NCBI RefSeq assembly: GCF_000814325.1
Contig: NZ_JPHF01000004.1
Location: 310,001 to 374,000 of the forward strand
Length of the DNA: 64,000 bases
Direction: 5' to 3'
From: Flavihumibacter sp. ZG627
Lineage (GTDB): Bacteria; Bacteroidota; Bacteroidia; Chitinophagales; Chitinophagaceae
Positions within the stretch are counted from its first letter, which is position 1. Each line of letters starts with the position of its first letter. Positions 18,260 to 27,157 of this stretch are shown here, piece by piece. Made by a program: the position numbers and the translations under genes. The notes beneath the pieces are model-generated. The model was not told where the DNA came from. It was given only the letters and a program-made list of their open reading frames with translations, and made no database searches.

Positions 18260-19978
18260 ATGAAATGGTCAATTACTTTTTTACTGCTTTTTACGGGCCT
18301 CGTTAGCAATAGCCAGACGCGAGAAAGTTTCGACATCGCATCCTACACCGTTCCAAAAAACTGGAAGAAGGAGGTGAAGACGGATGTTGTCAACTATACA
18401 TTCGTAAACCAGGCTGTAGGCAGTTACCTGGTGATGGGCGTGTATAAAAGCATTGCCGGCCATGGCCAACTGGAAAAAGATTACAGCAATGAATGGCAGG
18501 AACTGGTTGCAAGACGCTATACCATTACCGGTAAGCCCGAAACGGAGACAGGAAAACTGCAAGATGGGTGGAACTTTAAAACAGGTGCCGCAACCATTAA
18601 ATTAAGCGATGGCCGGGCTATTGCAGTGCTCACTGTTTTTGAAAAAGAGGGAACCGTTTTAAGTATGCTGGCCCTAATGAATAAAGAAGACCTTATCCCG
18701 GAAATGGAGCATTTTATCAGCTCGGTAAAACTCAACAAACCTGAGGCAACCAGGCAGCCCGCACTTTCCAATACCACCACATTACCTTCCACAGGTAAAT
18801 ACCAGTTTACAACTTCCAATTTTGATGATGGCTGGGTGAGTACAGTGATGCAGGATTATGTTCTTGTTGAAAATAACGGCCATTCAGTTTACCTTCTTTA
18901 CCATGTACCCTACAATGCCAGTCAGTTTAGTGGTACAGGGCTGCGGGATGCTGAATTTTACTGGGAGAACTATGTAACCCAATTGTTTTCAGTTCAATCA
19001 AAACAATTCAACGATGGTGGCAGCATGGCCTTAAAGCCTCCCTATATGGAAGGTGCTGCAACGGATAAACGCACCGGAAAAAAATGTTTCATTGGCATGT
19101 ACCTGCTAATAGTACCCAATGCAACAAGTATCGTCATAGGCACAGCCCCCGATGAGCAGGCTTTCCGCAAACGCTATCCAAAAGCCAATGACGTTTTCGC
19201 CTCCGACATTGCGGGGATGACACGGTATAACAAATTTGCCGTGGCCCCCGCTGATGTGGTAGGCACCTGGCAAAACGGGAACACTTCCACGGTCCAATGG
19301 TATTATACCAGCCCATCGGGATATGAAAATTATGCAGGAATGACATTGGCTTCTACAAGCGCCAGTTTTACGTTTAATTACAACGGCACCTATAGCAGTA
19401 TCCATAACGGCGCCACGGGTGCAGTAGGCAACATGAATACCTTTCAACAGGAATACAAGGGCAATTACACCGTAAGCAATTGGGCAATATCTGCCAGCAA
19501 CAGGTATGGCGGTAAAACAGATAAGTTCGATGCCAGTTTTGTAGCGGTAAGGGGAGGCAGGATATTAAGGCTTAACAATGGAGCCGGACAGGAGTATAAC
19601 CTTGTAAAAGTGCAGGATAATCAAACGACCCAAAGCCCTGTGGATCTTACACCCTTAGGTCAAGAAACTGTGCGGGCCAATGCTAGGCTTTTCGGGAAAG
19701 GGAACTGTTCGGGCGCCTCAGATCCACACTATGCTGATGCAGCAAGTTGGGGCACAGCAGGCTACATTACAAGCCGCTACGTGTTTAAAAAAAATGGATT
19801 TTACCTGTTCACTGAAAGGAGTTTCCGCATAATGAATCCAAACATTTTTAGCATTCAGGAAAATAGGTCTTTTTCTGTTAACGGTAATCAACTGACCATT
19901 GTGCCTCTAAGCAGTGAAATTAAAAGTAACCACAGCGGGATTGCAACTTCAGCAAAGGAAAATAAGCATCGAAGGTAA
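18260..19978 (+). CDS. Secreted protein of unknown function with lipocalin-like region
   Basis: 572 residues, signal peptide ending near SNSQ. Three parts can be seen. About 20-160 is an alpha/beta domain (FDIASYTVPKNWKKEV, then ISSVKLNK) like those often found before repeats in Bacteroidota exported proteins. About 175-325 begins YQFTTSNFDDGWVSTVMQDYVLVE. About 330-460 (PADVVGTWQNGNTSTVQWYYT, then FTFNYNGTYSSIHNG and YKGNYTVSNW) resembles lipocalin-like barrel modules. No enzyme motif was recognised and there is no type IX secretion C-terminal domain. It is separated by 133 bases from the Hcp-like gene and lies in the same direction within the two-component-linked block. Confidence 0.75.
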   Translation: MKWSITFLLLFTGLVSNSQTRESFDIASYTVPKNWKKEVKTDVVNYTFVNQAVGSYLVMGVYKSIAGHGQLEKDYSNEWQELVARRYTITGKPETETGKLQDGWNFKTGAATIKLSDGRAIAVLTVFEKEGTVLSMLALMNKEDLIPEMEHFISSVKLNKPEATRQPALSNTTTLPSTGKYQFTTSNFDDGWVSTVMQDYVLVENNGHSVYLLYHVPYNASQFSGTGLRDAEFYWENYVTQLFSVQSKQFNDGGSMALKPPYMEGAATDKRTGKKCFIGMYLLIVPNATSIVIGTAPDEQAFRKRYPKANDVFASDIAGMTRYNKFAVAPADVVGTWQNGNTSTVQWYYTSPSGYENYAGMTLASTSASFTFNYNGTYSSIHNGATGAVGNMNTFQQEYKGNYTVSNWAISASNRYGGKTDKFDASFVAVRGGRILRLNNGAGQEYNLVKVQDNQTTQSPVDLTPLGQETVRANARLFGKGNCSGASDPHYADAASWGTAGYITSRYVFKKNGFYLFTERSFRIMNPNIFSIQENRSFSVNGNQLTIVPLSSEIKSNHSGIATSAKENKHRR

Positions 19979-20037
19979 TTAAAACTGAGCATAAATAATC
20001 CTGCTTCTTACTTTTTAAAAACCAAAACATTCTTACC

Positions 20038-22230
20038 ATGCTAAAAATACTATTTTTCCTTACCATTATTTTCAACACTTTTCTTGTGCATGCACAGCAG
20101 CCACAGGTAAAACAAACCCCTGAGTTGAAGCAGCAAATCGAGGAGTTGAAAAAAGAAATTACAGACCTCGAAGCTGAAATAAAAGTGGCAGAAAAATCAG
20201 ACCCGGAAGAGGCTGCACAACTTAAAAAAGGATTAGCGGCTTTAAAAAATGTTTTGTCGATGATGGGCGGTACGGTGACCAAACAGCCTGTTAAAACAGC
20301 GTCCGTTGCTGCAAAGCGGCCAGCTGCAGCAGCCTCACCCATCGTACCCATCATACTAAAGCAACCCCTAAGCGTTCCTACTGCAGCTCAAGCCAAAGAC
20401 AACCTGCTTTGGTACAAGGGAAAAAAAGCGAACGACAGCACATTGATAACGATGACCGGCATGCTGGTGCAATACGCAAAAAAGAAGGGAACCGTGGTGG
20501 TGCAACCACCCAAAAAAAACGACCGCTTTGTAAAAACCGTGGATGAATTGATCAACAATGAAAAAAGAAAAGATGAAGTAGCCGAACACTTTGTAAAAAT
20601 GGAGAATGGGCTCTTATACTATCCTCTGCTTGTTACCAGCATGGCTATGTACGACGACCTTGCATCGGGATTTGCAGCTGCCGTTAAAAATACCATTGAA
20701 CTGCCTGAGTTAAGACCACTGCCTGCCGGTGATGAAGAGTCGCGTTCCCCGGAAATAAGCACAGCAGAAAATAAGCGCCCAACTCCTGAAAAAAAAGAGG
20801 ATGTTAAAAAGGCCGGCGATCCTGCAGCCATTCACAAACATATTAATGAACAACTCGCCCTGGCAAAGAAACTAATACAACAACTGCCTCCGGTTGCATC
20901 CTTCCCTGCCCCACCGGCCAGGAGCCTTGGTTTTTGTGGAACCTGCGATACAAGCCTGCTTGCCCGCGAACGTAGGCAAGACGGCATATGGCTTGAAACT
21001 TACCAGGGCGAGGAACAAAGGATAGCCGGCATCCTTCTTGGGATAGAAAGAACAAAAGCCTTATTGGGCCAGGAGAGCAACAACTCTTTTGCCGAGCTCC
21101 TGAACCCCATTACGGCCCGGATGGAGGAAAAGGATAATATCTTGCTCGAAAAATTTGGGCACGACCTACGCTACTCACAAATTATTTGCATAGTGGTGCT
21201 GGGCCACGAAAGACAAAGACAACTATTGGGCATGGGAACTGAATCTCCCTCCCTTCTTTTGCCGCTGATGAAAAAGGCCGGCGCTGCCTATAAAAAATAT
21301 TTCGACGAACAGGTGGAGGCCAAGAACCACGACTTTGTGCTGAACATGCCTTTTCATATAGGTGTACTGAGGCAGCGGGCCTTGCTTGGTTTGGATGAAG
21401 AAAGCAATGAGTTTGGTGACCTTGTCAACATGCTGCTGGAGTACAACAGGTTTGCGATGACAACAGAAATCGACTTCATATACGAAAAGGTCAATGACGA
21501 AAATGAAATTTTGCTTAAAGCTACAGGCACCCTTGAATCATCAGTTAAAAAATACACCATGCTTATTGCAGACAGCTGCTCATTCCGCATGATGCCCTAT
21601 AGCACCGACATCAGCAATCAGACAATAGAAAAGGTAACCATGCCCATGACGGTAAAATCGGGAGCTAAAACCATTCGTGATGAGGAGAATAAATTAGTCA
21701 CCTACAGGTACAGTGGCCCGGAAAGTTTTCCTCTGCAATTTCCTGAGTTCAAAATTGATTTTTGCAACAACTCCAAATCCGATACGGCATTTATGACGGG
21801 GTTTGTGGGTGATGAATCAACGGCCCAACAGTTGGGGAATGCTATGTCTAAAACATATAAGCAATACAAGGCAGACATTTTAATATTTGCCAATTATGTT
21901 TTTTATGCCGGGGCAATAGATGAGGACCGGGCGATAGACCAGGGAAACGCCATACTGCAAACAATATCGAATTTTCAAAACCAGGCTCCCGCCAACACAG
22001 CCATGGGAAAACTGAAACAACAATACGAAGGCAAAAAACAAATGGATATTCAACGGCAGGGTTTGATCAATACAATGGCCAATGATAAAACGACCTTCCT
22101 GTTTACCGCCAACAATAAGTCAACCGTATTAATTGATAAATTCAATGACTTTAAAAAAAGAATTGAAGATGATACCGAGCTCAAGCAGGGGCAAATACAC
22201 CTGAGAATAGTGCATGAACCGGTGAGGTGA
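20038..22230 (+). CDS. Large exported coiled-coil protein of unknown function
   Basis: 730 residues, signal peptide ending near VHAQ. Residues about 24-75 form a charged coiled coil (LKQQIEELKKEITDLEAEIKV), followed by an Ala/Pro-rich linker. A long, mostly helical region then carries a CxxC pair (Cys300 and Cys303, in GFCGTCDTS), possibly a metal site or disulfide, and several ERxRxLLG-type helices that look internally repeated (IERTKALLGQES, HERQRQLLGMGTE, RQRALLGLDEES). The C-terminal part is mixed alpha/beta. I recognise no family. It is the last gene of the + strand block and ends 23 bases from the convergent mnmE stop. Confidence 0.75.
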   Translation: MLKILFFLTIIFNTFLVHAQQPQVKQTPELKQQIEELKKEITDLEAEIKVAEKSDPEEAAQLKKGLAALKNVLSMMGGTVTKQPVKTASVAAKRPAAAASPIVPIILKQPLSVPTAAQAKDNLLWYKGKKANDSTLITMTGMLVQYAKKKGTVVVQPPKKNDRFVKTVDELINNEKRKDEVAEHFVKMENGLLYYPLLVTSMAMYDDLASGFAAAVKNTIELPELRPLPAGDEESRSPEISTAENKRPTPEKKEDVKKAGDPAAIHKHINEQLALAKKLIQQLPPVASFPAPPARSLGFCGTCDTSLLARERRQDGIWLETYQGEEQRIAGILLGIERTKALLGQESNNSFAELLNPITARMEEKDNILLEKFGHDLRYSQIICIVVLGHERQRQLLGMGTESPSLLLPLMKKAGAAYKKYFDEQVEAKNHDFVLNMPFHIGVLRQRALLGLDEESNEFGDLVNMLLEYNRFAMTTEIDFIYEKVNDENEILLKATGTLESSVKKYTMLIADSCSFRMMPYSTDISNQTIEKVTMPMTVKSGAKTIRDEENKLVTYRYSGPESFPLQFPEFKIDFCNNSKSDTAFMTGFVGDESTAQQLGNAMSKTYKQYKADILIFANYVFYAGAIDEDRAIDQGNAILQTISNFQNQAPANTAMGKLKQQYEGKKQMDIQRQGLINTMANDKTTFLFTANNKSTVLIDKFNDFKKRIEDDTELKQGQIHLRIVHEPVR

Positions 22231-22253
22231 CGCCCACCTGAAATTTGCGCCTG

Positions 22254-23639
22254 CTACTTTCCGATGCAGAACTTGCTAAAGATATAATCCAGCAGATCTT
22301 CATTGCTCACCTCGCCGGTGATTTCTCCAACGTAATGAAGGCAGCGCCGGATATCGAGCGCCAGTAAATCGCCAGGGATCTTGTTGTCCAAACCCGAACG
22401 TATATCCTGGAGTGAGGATAGCATCTGCTGCAGGCTATGAAAATGGCGGGCATTGGTAACGATGGTATCTTCTGTATTCACTGTTCCCTGCAACACCATG
22501 TCTACCAAGCGTTCTTTTAATACTTCAATATGAAGCAACTGTTTGGCGGAAATGAAAAAGATCGGCGCTGCCTGGGCATATCGTTCACGCATAACCGATT
22601 CATCACCTTTATCAACCTGGTTGCCAACAAGCAGGAACTGCAATCCATTCTGTTCAAAGGCAGTCTTATTATGTAATAGTTCTTCCAACGGCATGGTGTT
22701 GGCATCAAAAAGATAGAGGACCACATCGGCCTGTCGCATTTTCTCGAGGCTTCTTTCCACTCCTATACTTTCGATCTGGTCTTCGGTATGTTCACGAATT
22801 CCTGCTGTATCTATGAAGCGGAAAAGTATGCCATCAATATTGATGATCTCTTCAATAGTATCTCTTGTGGTTCCCGCAATTTCGCTGACGATCGCTCTGT
22901 TCTCATTGAGTAGTGTATTGAGTAGCGTACTCTTTCCTGCATTGGGTTTGCCAACAATGGCAACACTTACGCCGTTTTTTATCACATTGCCAAGCTGAAA
23001 GGAATGAGCAAGCTTTCCTACCCTATCAATAGCAGCGGATACAAGTGAATGCAATTGTGTTCTGTCGGCAAATTCAACATCTTCCTGGGAGAAATCCAGT
23101 TCAAGTTCTATTAATGCCGAAAAGGTGATAAGTTGTTCGCGGAGGGCTTTCAGATCGGAAGAGAATCCCCCCCTTATATTATTCAAAGCATTGCGCTGGG
23201 AGGCTGCTGTATTGGATGATATGAGGTCAGCCACTGCTTCTGCCTGTGCAAGATCGAGCTTGCCATGAAGGAAGGCCCGTTGAGTGAATTCACCGGGCCT
23301 TGCAAGCCGGGCTCCCTTTCTGATGCAGGCATCAATGATTTGCTGCAACACATAAGGTGAGCCATGACCTGATATCTCCACAACATTTTCACCAGTATAG
23401 GAGCGCGGAGCTTTAAAAAGGGTCAGCACCACTTCATCAATAGCATTACCATCCTCCTTCAGCAATCCTACATGTGCAGTATGGGTTGGCTGCTCCAGTA
23501 AATTTTTGGAGGGGAAGAGATGGTCAGCAATTTCAATTGCGCGGGTTCCGCTAAGGCGGATGACGCCGATTGCGCCCAGGCCGGGAGGCGTAGCAAGGGC
23601 AACGATGGTATCATCCCATTGCGGGGTGGTGTATTTCAT
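22254..23639 (-). CDS. mnmE: tRNA uridine-5-carboxymethylaminomethyl modification GTPase MnmE
   Basis: 461 residues, full length. The N-terminal tetrahydrofolate-binding domain begins DDTIVALATPPGLGAIGVIRLSG. The inserted GTPase domain shows the P-loop GKPNAGKST near residue 225, DTAG in FIDTAGIREHT and the NxxD motif NQVD. The helical domain ends with the conserved C-terminal motif FCIGK, whose Cys is needed for modification. With MnmG it makes the cmnm5 group at the wobble uridine of certain tRNAs. A -7 element (TAACTTTG, minus strand) overlaps the stop codon of the upstream dehydrogenase and lies only 4 bases before the ATG, suggesting a leaderless transcript. Confidence 0.97.
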   Translation of the reverse strand: MKYTTPQWDDTIVALATPPGLGAIGVIRLSGTRAIEIADHLFPSKNLLEQPTHTAHVGLLKEDGNAIDEVVLTLFKAPRSYTGENVVEISGHGSPYVLQQIIDACIRKGARLARPGEFTQRAFLHGKLDLAQAEAVADLISSNTAASQRNALNNIRGGFSSDLKALREQLITFSALIELELDFSQEDVEFADRTQLHSLVSAAIDRVGKLAHSFQLGNVIKNGVSVAIVGKPNAGKSTLLNTLLNENRAIVSEIAGTTRDTIEEIINIDGILFRFIDTAGIREHTEDQIESIGVERSLEKMRQADVVLYLFDANTMPLEELLHNKTAFEQNGLQFLLVGNQVDKGDESVMRERYAQAAPIFFISAKQLLHIEVLKERLVDMVLQGTVNTEDTIVTNARHFHSLQQMLSSLQDIRSGLDNKIPGDLLALDIRRCLHYVGEITGEVSNEDLLDYIFSKFCIGK

Positions 23640-23643
23640 GGGG

Positions 23644-23651
23644 CAAAGTTA
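23644..23651 (-). promoter_or_regulatory. -7 element directly before mnmE
   Basis: Minus-strand TAACTTTG followed by CCCC and the mnmE ATG at 23639. It overlaps the TAA stop codon (23649-23651) of the upstream iron-type dehydrogenase. No good -33 element was seen. Confidence 0.45.
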
Positions 23652-24809
23652 ATAACTCATCTCCACGATCTCCTTAACCTGGTCTGGACCCAGGTCTTTA
23701 TGCTCGCCGAGCTTCGTCCAACCACGCTCGGTAAATCTGTTGGCAATTATATTTGCCGTGTCTTCAAAGCTGCTGGTATATTTTGACAGTTTGGTTTCAA
23801 TACCCAGTGAATGAAAGAATGCTTCTGTTTTTTCAATTGCTGCCATGGCCTTTTGTTCAGTAGTTCCTTCCCTAACATTCCAGATCCTTTCGGCATACTG
23901 TGCCAGTTTATCTTTCTTGCGATCGAAATTGTAAAGAAAATGTCCGGGTGTAATAATGGCAAGAGTTCTCGCATGGTCGATGCCATAAAGTGCTGTAAGC
24001 TCATGCCCCATTGCATGAACCGCCCAATCTGTTGGTACTCCTTTCTGGATAAGTCCATTCAGTGCCATGGTGCAGCTCCACATGAAATTTGAAGCAGCAA
24101 TATAATCAGCGGGGTCCTTCATTATACGTGGGGCGATCTCTACCAGGGTTTGGAGGATACTTTCTGCAATTCTATCCTGCAGGAGTGCCCCGGCAGGATA
24201 GGTCATATATTGTTCCAGCACGTGCGAATAGGCATCCATGATACCATTGGCAATCTGACGTGTTGGAATAGAACGAACTACTTCGGGATCCATGATTGAA
24301 AAAACAGGAAAAAGTCCCGGCCCACCCATAGATAATTTCTCTTTTGTTTCTGCGCGGGAGATAACGGCACCAGAATTCATTTCAGAGCCGGTGGCTGGAA
24401 GTGTCAGTACCGTACCGAAGGGCATACCCTTTTCGGTACGTATTGATTGGGCTAGTATATCCCAGGGTTCTTTGCCTTCATATAGCGCGGCAGAGGAAAG
24501 GAATTTAACTCCATCGATCACGGATCCTCCACCAACAGCGAGGAGGAAGCTGATCTCTTTGCTGCGGATAATTTCCAGTGCCTGAAGTAATATACTGTAT
24601 TCCGGATTGGCGGGAATGCCGCTGAATTCTATGACCTCATAGTTATTTAGTGCCTGCATCACCTGGTCATAAACACCATTAGATTTGATGCTGCCACCAC
24701 CATAGAGGAGCATAACTTTTGAACCAGCAGGTATTTCAGCAGATAGCTTAGCGATCTGGCCTTTACCAAAGATTATTTTTGTGGGGTTTTTGAATTCAAA
24801 ATTTAGCAT
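23649..24809 (-). CDS. Iron-containing alcohol dehydrogenase (YqhD/BDH-type)
   Basis: 386 residues of the group III metal-dependent alcohol dehydrogenase family. Seen are the NAD(P)-binding GGGSIKSNGVYDQV and VGGGSVIDGVKF, the GTVLTLPATGSEMN block, and the metal-site region with the Asp of MDAYSHVLEQY and the His ligands in HAMGHELTALYGIDHARTL. This matches NADPH-dependent butanol/aldehyde reductases such as YqhD, which reduce toxic or fermentation aldehydes in the cytoplasm. It begins with MLNFEFKNPTKIIFGKGQI, typical for the family. It runs toward mnmE with a 9-base gap, but a separate -7 element lies at the junction. Confidence 0.92.
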   Translation of the reverse strand: MLNFEFKNPTKIIFGKGQIAKLSAEIPAGSKVMLLYGGGSIKSNGVYDQVMQALNNYEVIEFSGIPANPEYSILLQALEIIRSKEISFLLAVGGGSVIDGVKFLSSAALYEGKEPWDILAQSIRTEKGMPFGTVLTLPATGSEMNSGAVISRAETKEKLSMGGPGLFPVFSIMDPEVVRSIPTRQIANGIMDAYSHVLEQYMTYPAGALLQDRIAESILQTLVEIAPRIMKDPADYIAASNFMWSCTMALNGLIQKGVPTDWAVHAMGHELTALYGIDHARTLAIITPGHFLYNFDRKKDKLAQYAERIWNVREGTTEQKAMAAIEKTEAFFHSLGIETKLSKYTSSFEDTANIIANRFTERGWTKLGEHKDLGPDQVKEIVEMSY

Positions 24810-24834
24810 GAGGGGGAATTTTGAGAAAGAGAAT

Positions 24835-24850
24835 GGGCAATAGGCAATAG
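24835..24850. repeat. GGCAATA heptamer tandem repeat
   Basis: Two copies of the seven-base unit GGCAATA in tandem, between the dehydrogenase start and the tonB terminator. The same unit recurs at 30909-30923 (opposite orientation) and 40833-40849. Confidence 0.6.
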
Positions 24851-24869
24851 TGAATAAAAAGTGGAAGTT

Positions 24870-24900
24870 AAAAAAAATCCTCCTGCTGGGCAGGAGGATT
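24870..24900 (-). terminator. Intrinsic terminator of the exbB-exbD-exbD-tonB operon
   Basis: A perfect 10-bp stem (AATCCTCCTG with CAGGAGGATT) with a 5-base loop. On the minus strand it is followed by a run of about eight T. It lies 22 bases after the tonB stop. Confidence 0.85.
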
Positions 24901-24921
24901 CTAACAATTATACCGGGACTA

Positions 24922-25755
24922 TTATTCCACTTCGAGGCGGAAAGTGATAGGCTGTTTCTTATAAGATTTCACCTGGCGACCGTTTTGAACGGCGGGTGTC
25001 CACTTACCTGATTTTTTTATAACGCGGGCGGCTTCATCACGGAGTTCTTCTGGTCCGCTGATAGCCTCTACATTACTAACCACACCCTCTTTATCAACAA
25101 TGAACTGAACCACAACAGTACCCTGCACTTCATTATCAATGGCGTCCTGCGGGTAGCGGAGGCTCTTATTCAGGTAACGCTGCCATGCGCTGGTACCACC
25201 GGGGTATTCAGATTCGATCTCCACCTTTGTAAAGGTTTTATCCCAATCTTCTTCTACTTTTTTGGGGGCTTCCACAACACCCTTTCCTTCATCAGAAGCA
25301 GGTGGTGCAACAATACCTTCGTCTTTGATACCTTCCTGGTTGATGGTACCTATCTTGGTCTCCTCCAGCTTTTCAACTTCTGGTGGTTTTTCGTCTTCTT
25401 TTACTTCCTCATCCTTTACGATTTTAGGAGGAGTGAATTTTGCCATTTCCACTTTTGGCGGCTCCGGTTTAGGCGGAGGAGGAGGTGGTGGTGGCTCATT
25501 CTTTGGCTCTTCTGTTTTCACTTCCTCGAGTTGAACGTCCTGGACGATCATCTCGGTTTTATCGTCATTGTTCTTGAGTGAACTGGCGAGGAAGCTTCCA
25601 AGAAATGCCAAAGCGAGGAGCAAGGCAGTACCAACCAGGGCATATGTCATGCGCTTGGAATAGGTCTTACGCAAGTCATAAGCGCCATAGTCTTTGTTCC
25701 GGCCATCGAACACGATGTCCAGCACATCAGCACTTAGAATTTTATTTACTTCCAT
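24922..25755 (-). CDS. TonB-family energy transducer
   Basis: 277 residues. A short cytoplasmic N-terminus is followed by one membrane helix (about residues 35-57). A periplasmic Pro/Glu/Lys-rich spacer contains a run of seven Pro and several PPEV/PPK repeats. The C-terminal TonB domain (about 180-277) has the EYPGGTSAWQRYLNKSLRYP and GTVVVQFIVDKEGVV signatures. TonB carries proton-motive energy from ExbB/ExbD to outer-membrane receptors. It is the last gene of the operon and is followed by a strong terminator. The TonB-dependent receptor at 339-2507 is a possible client. Confidence 0.93.
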   Translation of the reverse strand: MEVNKILSADVLDIVFDGRNKDYGAYDLRKTYSKRMTYALVGTALLLALAFLGSFLASSLKNNDDKTEMIVQDVQLEEVKTEEPKNEPPPPPPPPKPEPPKVEMAKFTPPKIVKDEEVKEDEKPPEVEKLEETKIGTINQEGIKDEGIVAPPASDEGKGVVEAPKKVEEDWDKTFTKVEIESEYPGGTSAWQRYLNKSLRYPQDAIDNEVQGTVVVQFIVDKEGVVSNVEAISGPEELRDEAARVIKKSGKWTPAVQNGRQVKSYKKQPITFRLEVE

Positions 25756-25806
25756 TGTTCGCTTTTTTGAATAAGATGCATTTAATTAGTTTTTCCACAA
25801 ACCTGT

Positions 25807-26346
25807 TTACTGCGGATTAGCACCTTCGGTGGCTGCGATCATCATCTGCTCTGCTTCTGCAATATCAACCAATGCATAGCGCTTCACATCATTGATGGTC
25901 ATTTCATCGAGCATATCAACAGTGTTCTTATAGGTGGACTCTTTATTAGGTTTGATCACCACAACAAAGTCTTTAGGGTCGGTGGACTTCTTCTTGGTAA
26001 GAATGATGTCACGGATTCCTTTGAAATTGGTGCTCTTGAAATTTGATCCATCTGGTGCCAGCATTCCTTCGTAATAATAAATTACGTCGTTCTTGGCGAG
26101 CATGATGGTGAGGGCACCTGATTCTTTTGCTTTGTTCTGTTCTTCAGGCTTGTCCGTATCCTTGGGCAGGAACAGGCGCATTGCTGTTGGCTGGCTCATG
26201 GAAGTGGTGAAGATGAAGAAAGTGATGAGCAGGAAACCAAGATCCACCATGGGGGTAAGGTCAACGCGGGTGGATTGTTTTTTCGATTTTTTGACGCCGG
26301 GCCCTTTTTTATGTTTATCCCCGCCCGAGGTATCCATTTCTGCCAT
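25807..26346 (-). CDS. exbD: ExbD/TolR-type biopolymer transport protein (second copy)
   Basis: 179 residues. The N-terminal cytoplasmic stretch is Lys-rich, and one membrane helix begins at the conserved DLTPMVDLGFLLITFFIF, with the functional Asp in MVD. A periplasmic domain follows. ExbD and ExbB form the proton channel that energises TonB. Two ExbD genes in a row are usual in this phylum and may make a mixed dimer. It lies between the first exbD and tonB, with gaps of 27 and 51 bases. Confidence 0.93.
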   Translation of the reverse strand: MAEMDTSGGDKHKKGPGVKKSKKQSTRVDLTPMVDLGFLLITFFIFTTSMSQPTAMRLFLPKDTDKPEEQNKAKESGALTIMLAKNDVIYYYEGMLAPDGSNFKSTNFKGIRDIILTKKKSTDPKDFVVVIKPNKESTYKNTVDMLDEMTINDVKRYALVDIAEAEQMMIAATEGANPQ

Positions 26347-26373
26347 ATGGTAATGTTTTTATGTTAAAAATGT

Positions 26374-27042
26374 TTACTCTTCGGTTGTTTCCGCCGCAGC
26401 ATTCCGGCTCATATTCCTCTTATACAATTCGGTTCCTTCCGGAACGCCTTCAGGGTTAGTAACCATCTGGAACTTCATTTCGTCGTTCTTTTTGAAGGCA
26501 TCGATAACACCTTTAAAAGCCGGGTATTTTGAAGCGTTGTCACCTTTAACGAGCAGGTTCATTTTGATACCCTGGAAGCCGGTTTTGATAGCACGCATCC
26601 AGTCAACCATTTCGTTATTGATTGTATCCAGAACAGGTATACCAGGAAGATTCATCTTAGGCCAGTTGTCCTTTGGCTGGCTGGCCAGGGATTTCAATTG
26701 GCTGATGGGAACGCCGAAGAATGGACCTTTTGAAAGAGCAGTCAGTTCAGCATCAGACAAACCGAGTGTGCGGTTTGTATTCAATGCTTCGAGTACTTCT
26801 TTGGTGGGCGCATCTTCAGAGAAAGAAACAAAAACTTTTCCGTCTTTGTCGATGGTCACCAGCGCAACATCCTTCTGCGGTGCAATTTTGGAAGCAACCG
26901 AACTTGGAGTCTGCACCGCGAGTGTTTCTGATGGCTTGAACTTTGTTGTCAGGATGAAAAATGACAACAAGAGGAATGCCACATCGCACATCGCGGTCAT
27001 ATCAATATTTGTACTCTTCCGTGGGAGTTTTGCTTTTGGCAT
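26374..27042 (-). CDS. exbD: ExbD/TolR-type biopolymer transport protein (first copy)
   Basis: 222 residues. The membrane helix begins in NIDMTAMCDVAFLLLSFFILTT, with the functional Asp in CD rather than VD. The periplasmic domain is about 40 residues longer than in the second copy and contains an insert (about 95-160). The C-terminus ends NAAAETTEE. It works with ExbB in the proton channel for TonB. The spacer between it and exbB (27043-27157) contains degenerate heptamer-like repeats. Confidence 0.92.
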   Translation of the reverse strand: MPKAKLPRKSTNIDMTAMCDVAFLLLSFFILTTKFKPSETLAVQTPSSVASKIAPQKDVALVTIDKDGKVFVSFSEDAPTKEVLEALNTNRTLGLSDAELTALSKGPFFGVPISQLKSLASQPKDNWPKMNLPGIPVLDTINNEMVDWMRAIKTGFQGIKMNLLVKGDNASKYPAFKGVIDAFKKNDEMKFQMVTNPEGVPEGTELYKRNMSRNAAAETTEE

Positions 27043-27157
27043 GACTTGTTAATTGATCAGTTCACATTTAGATTCAAGGAAAGCAGCAATCCATAAAATT
27101 ATTCCGACTTTATTTTACACTGCTCTCTTACTCTATTATTCCCTATTGGCTGTTCAC

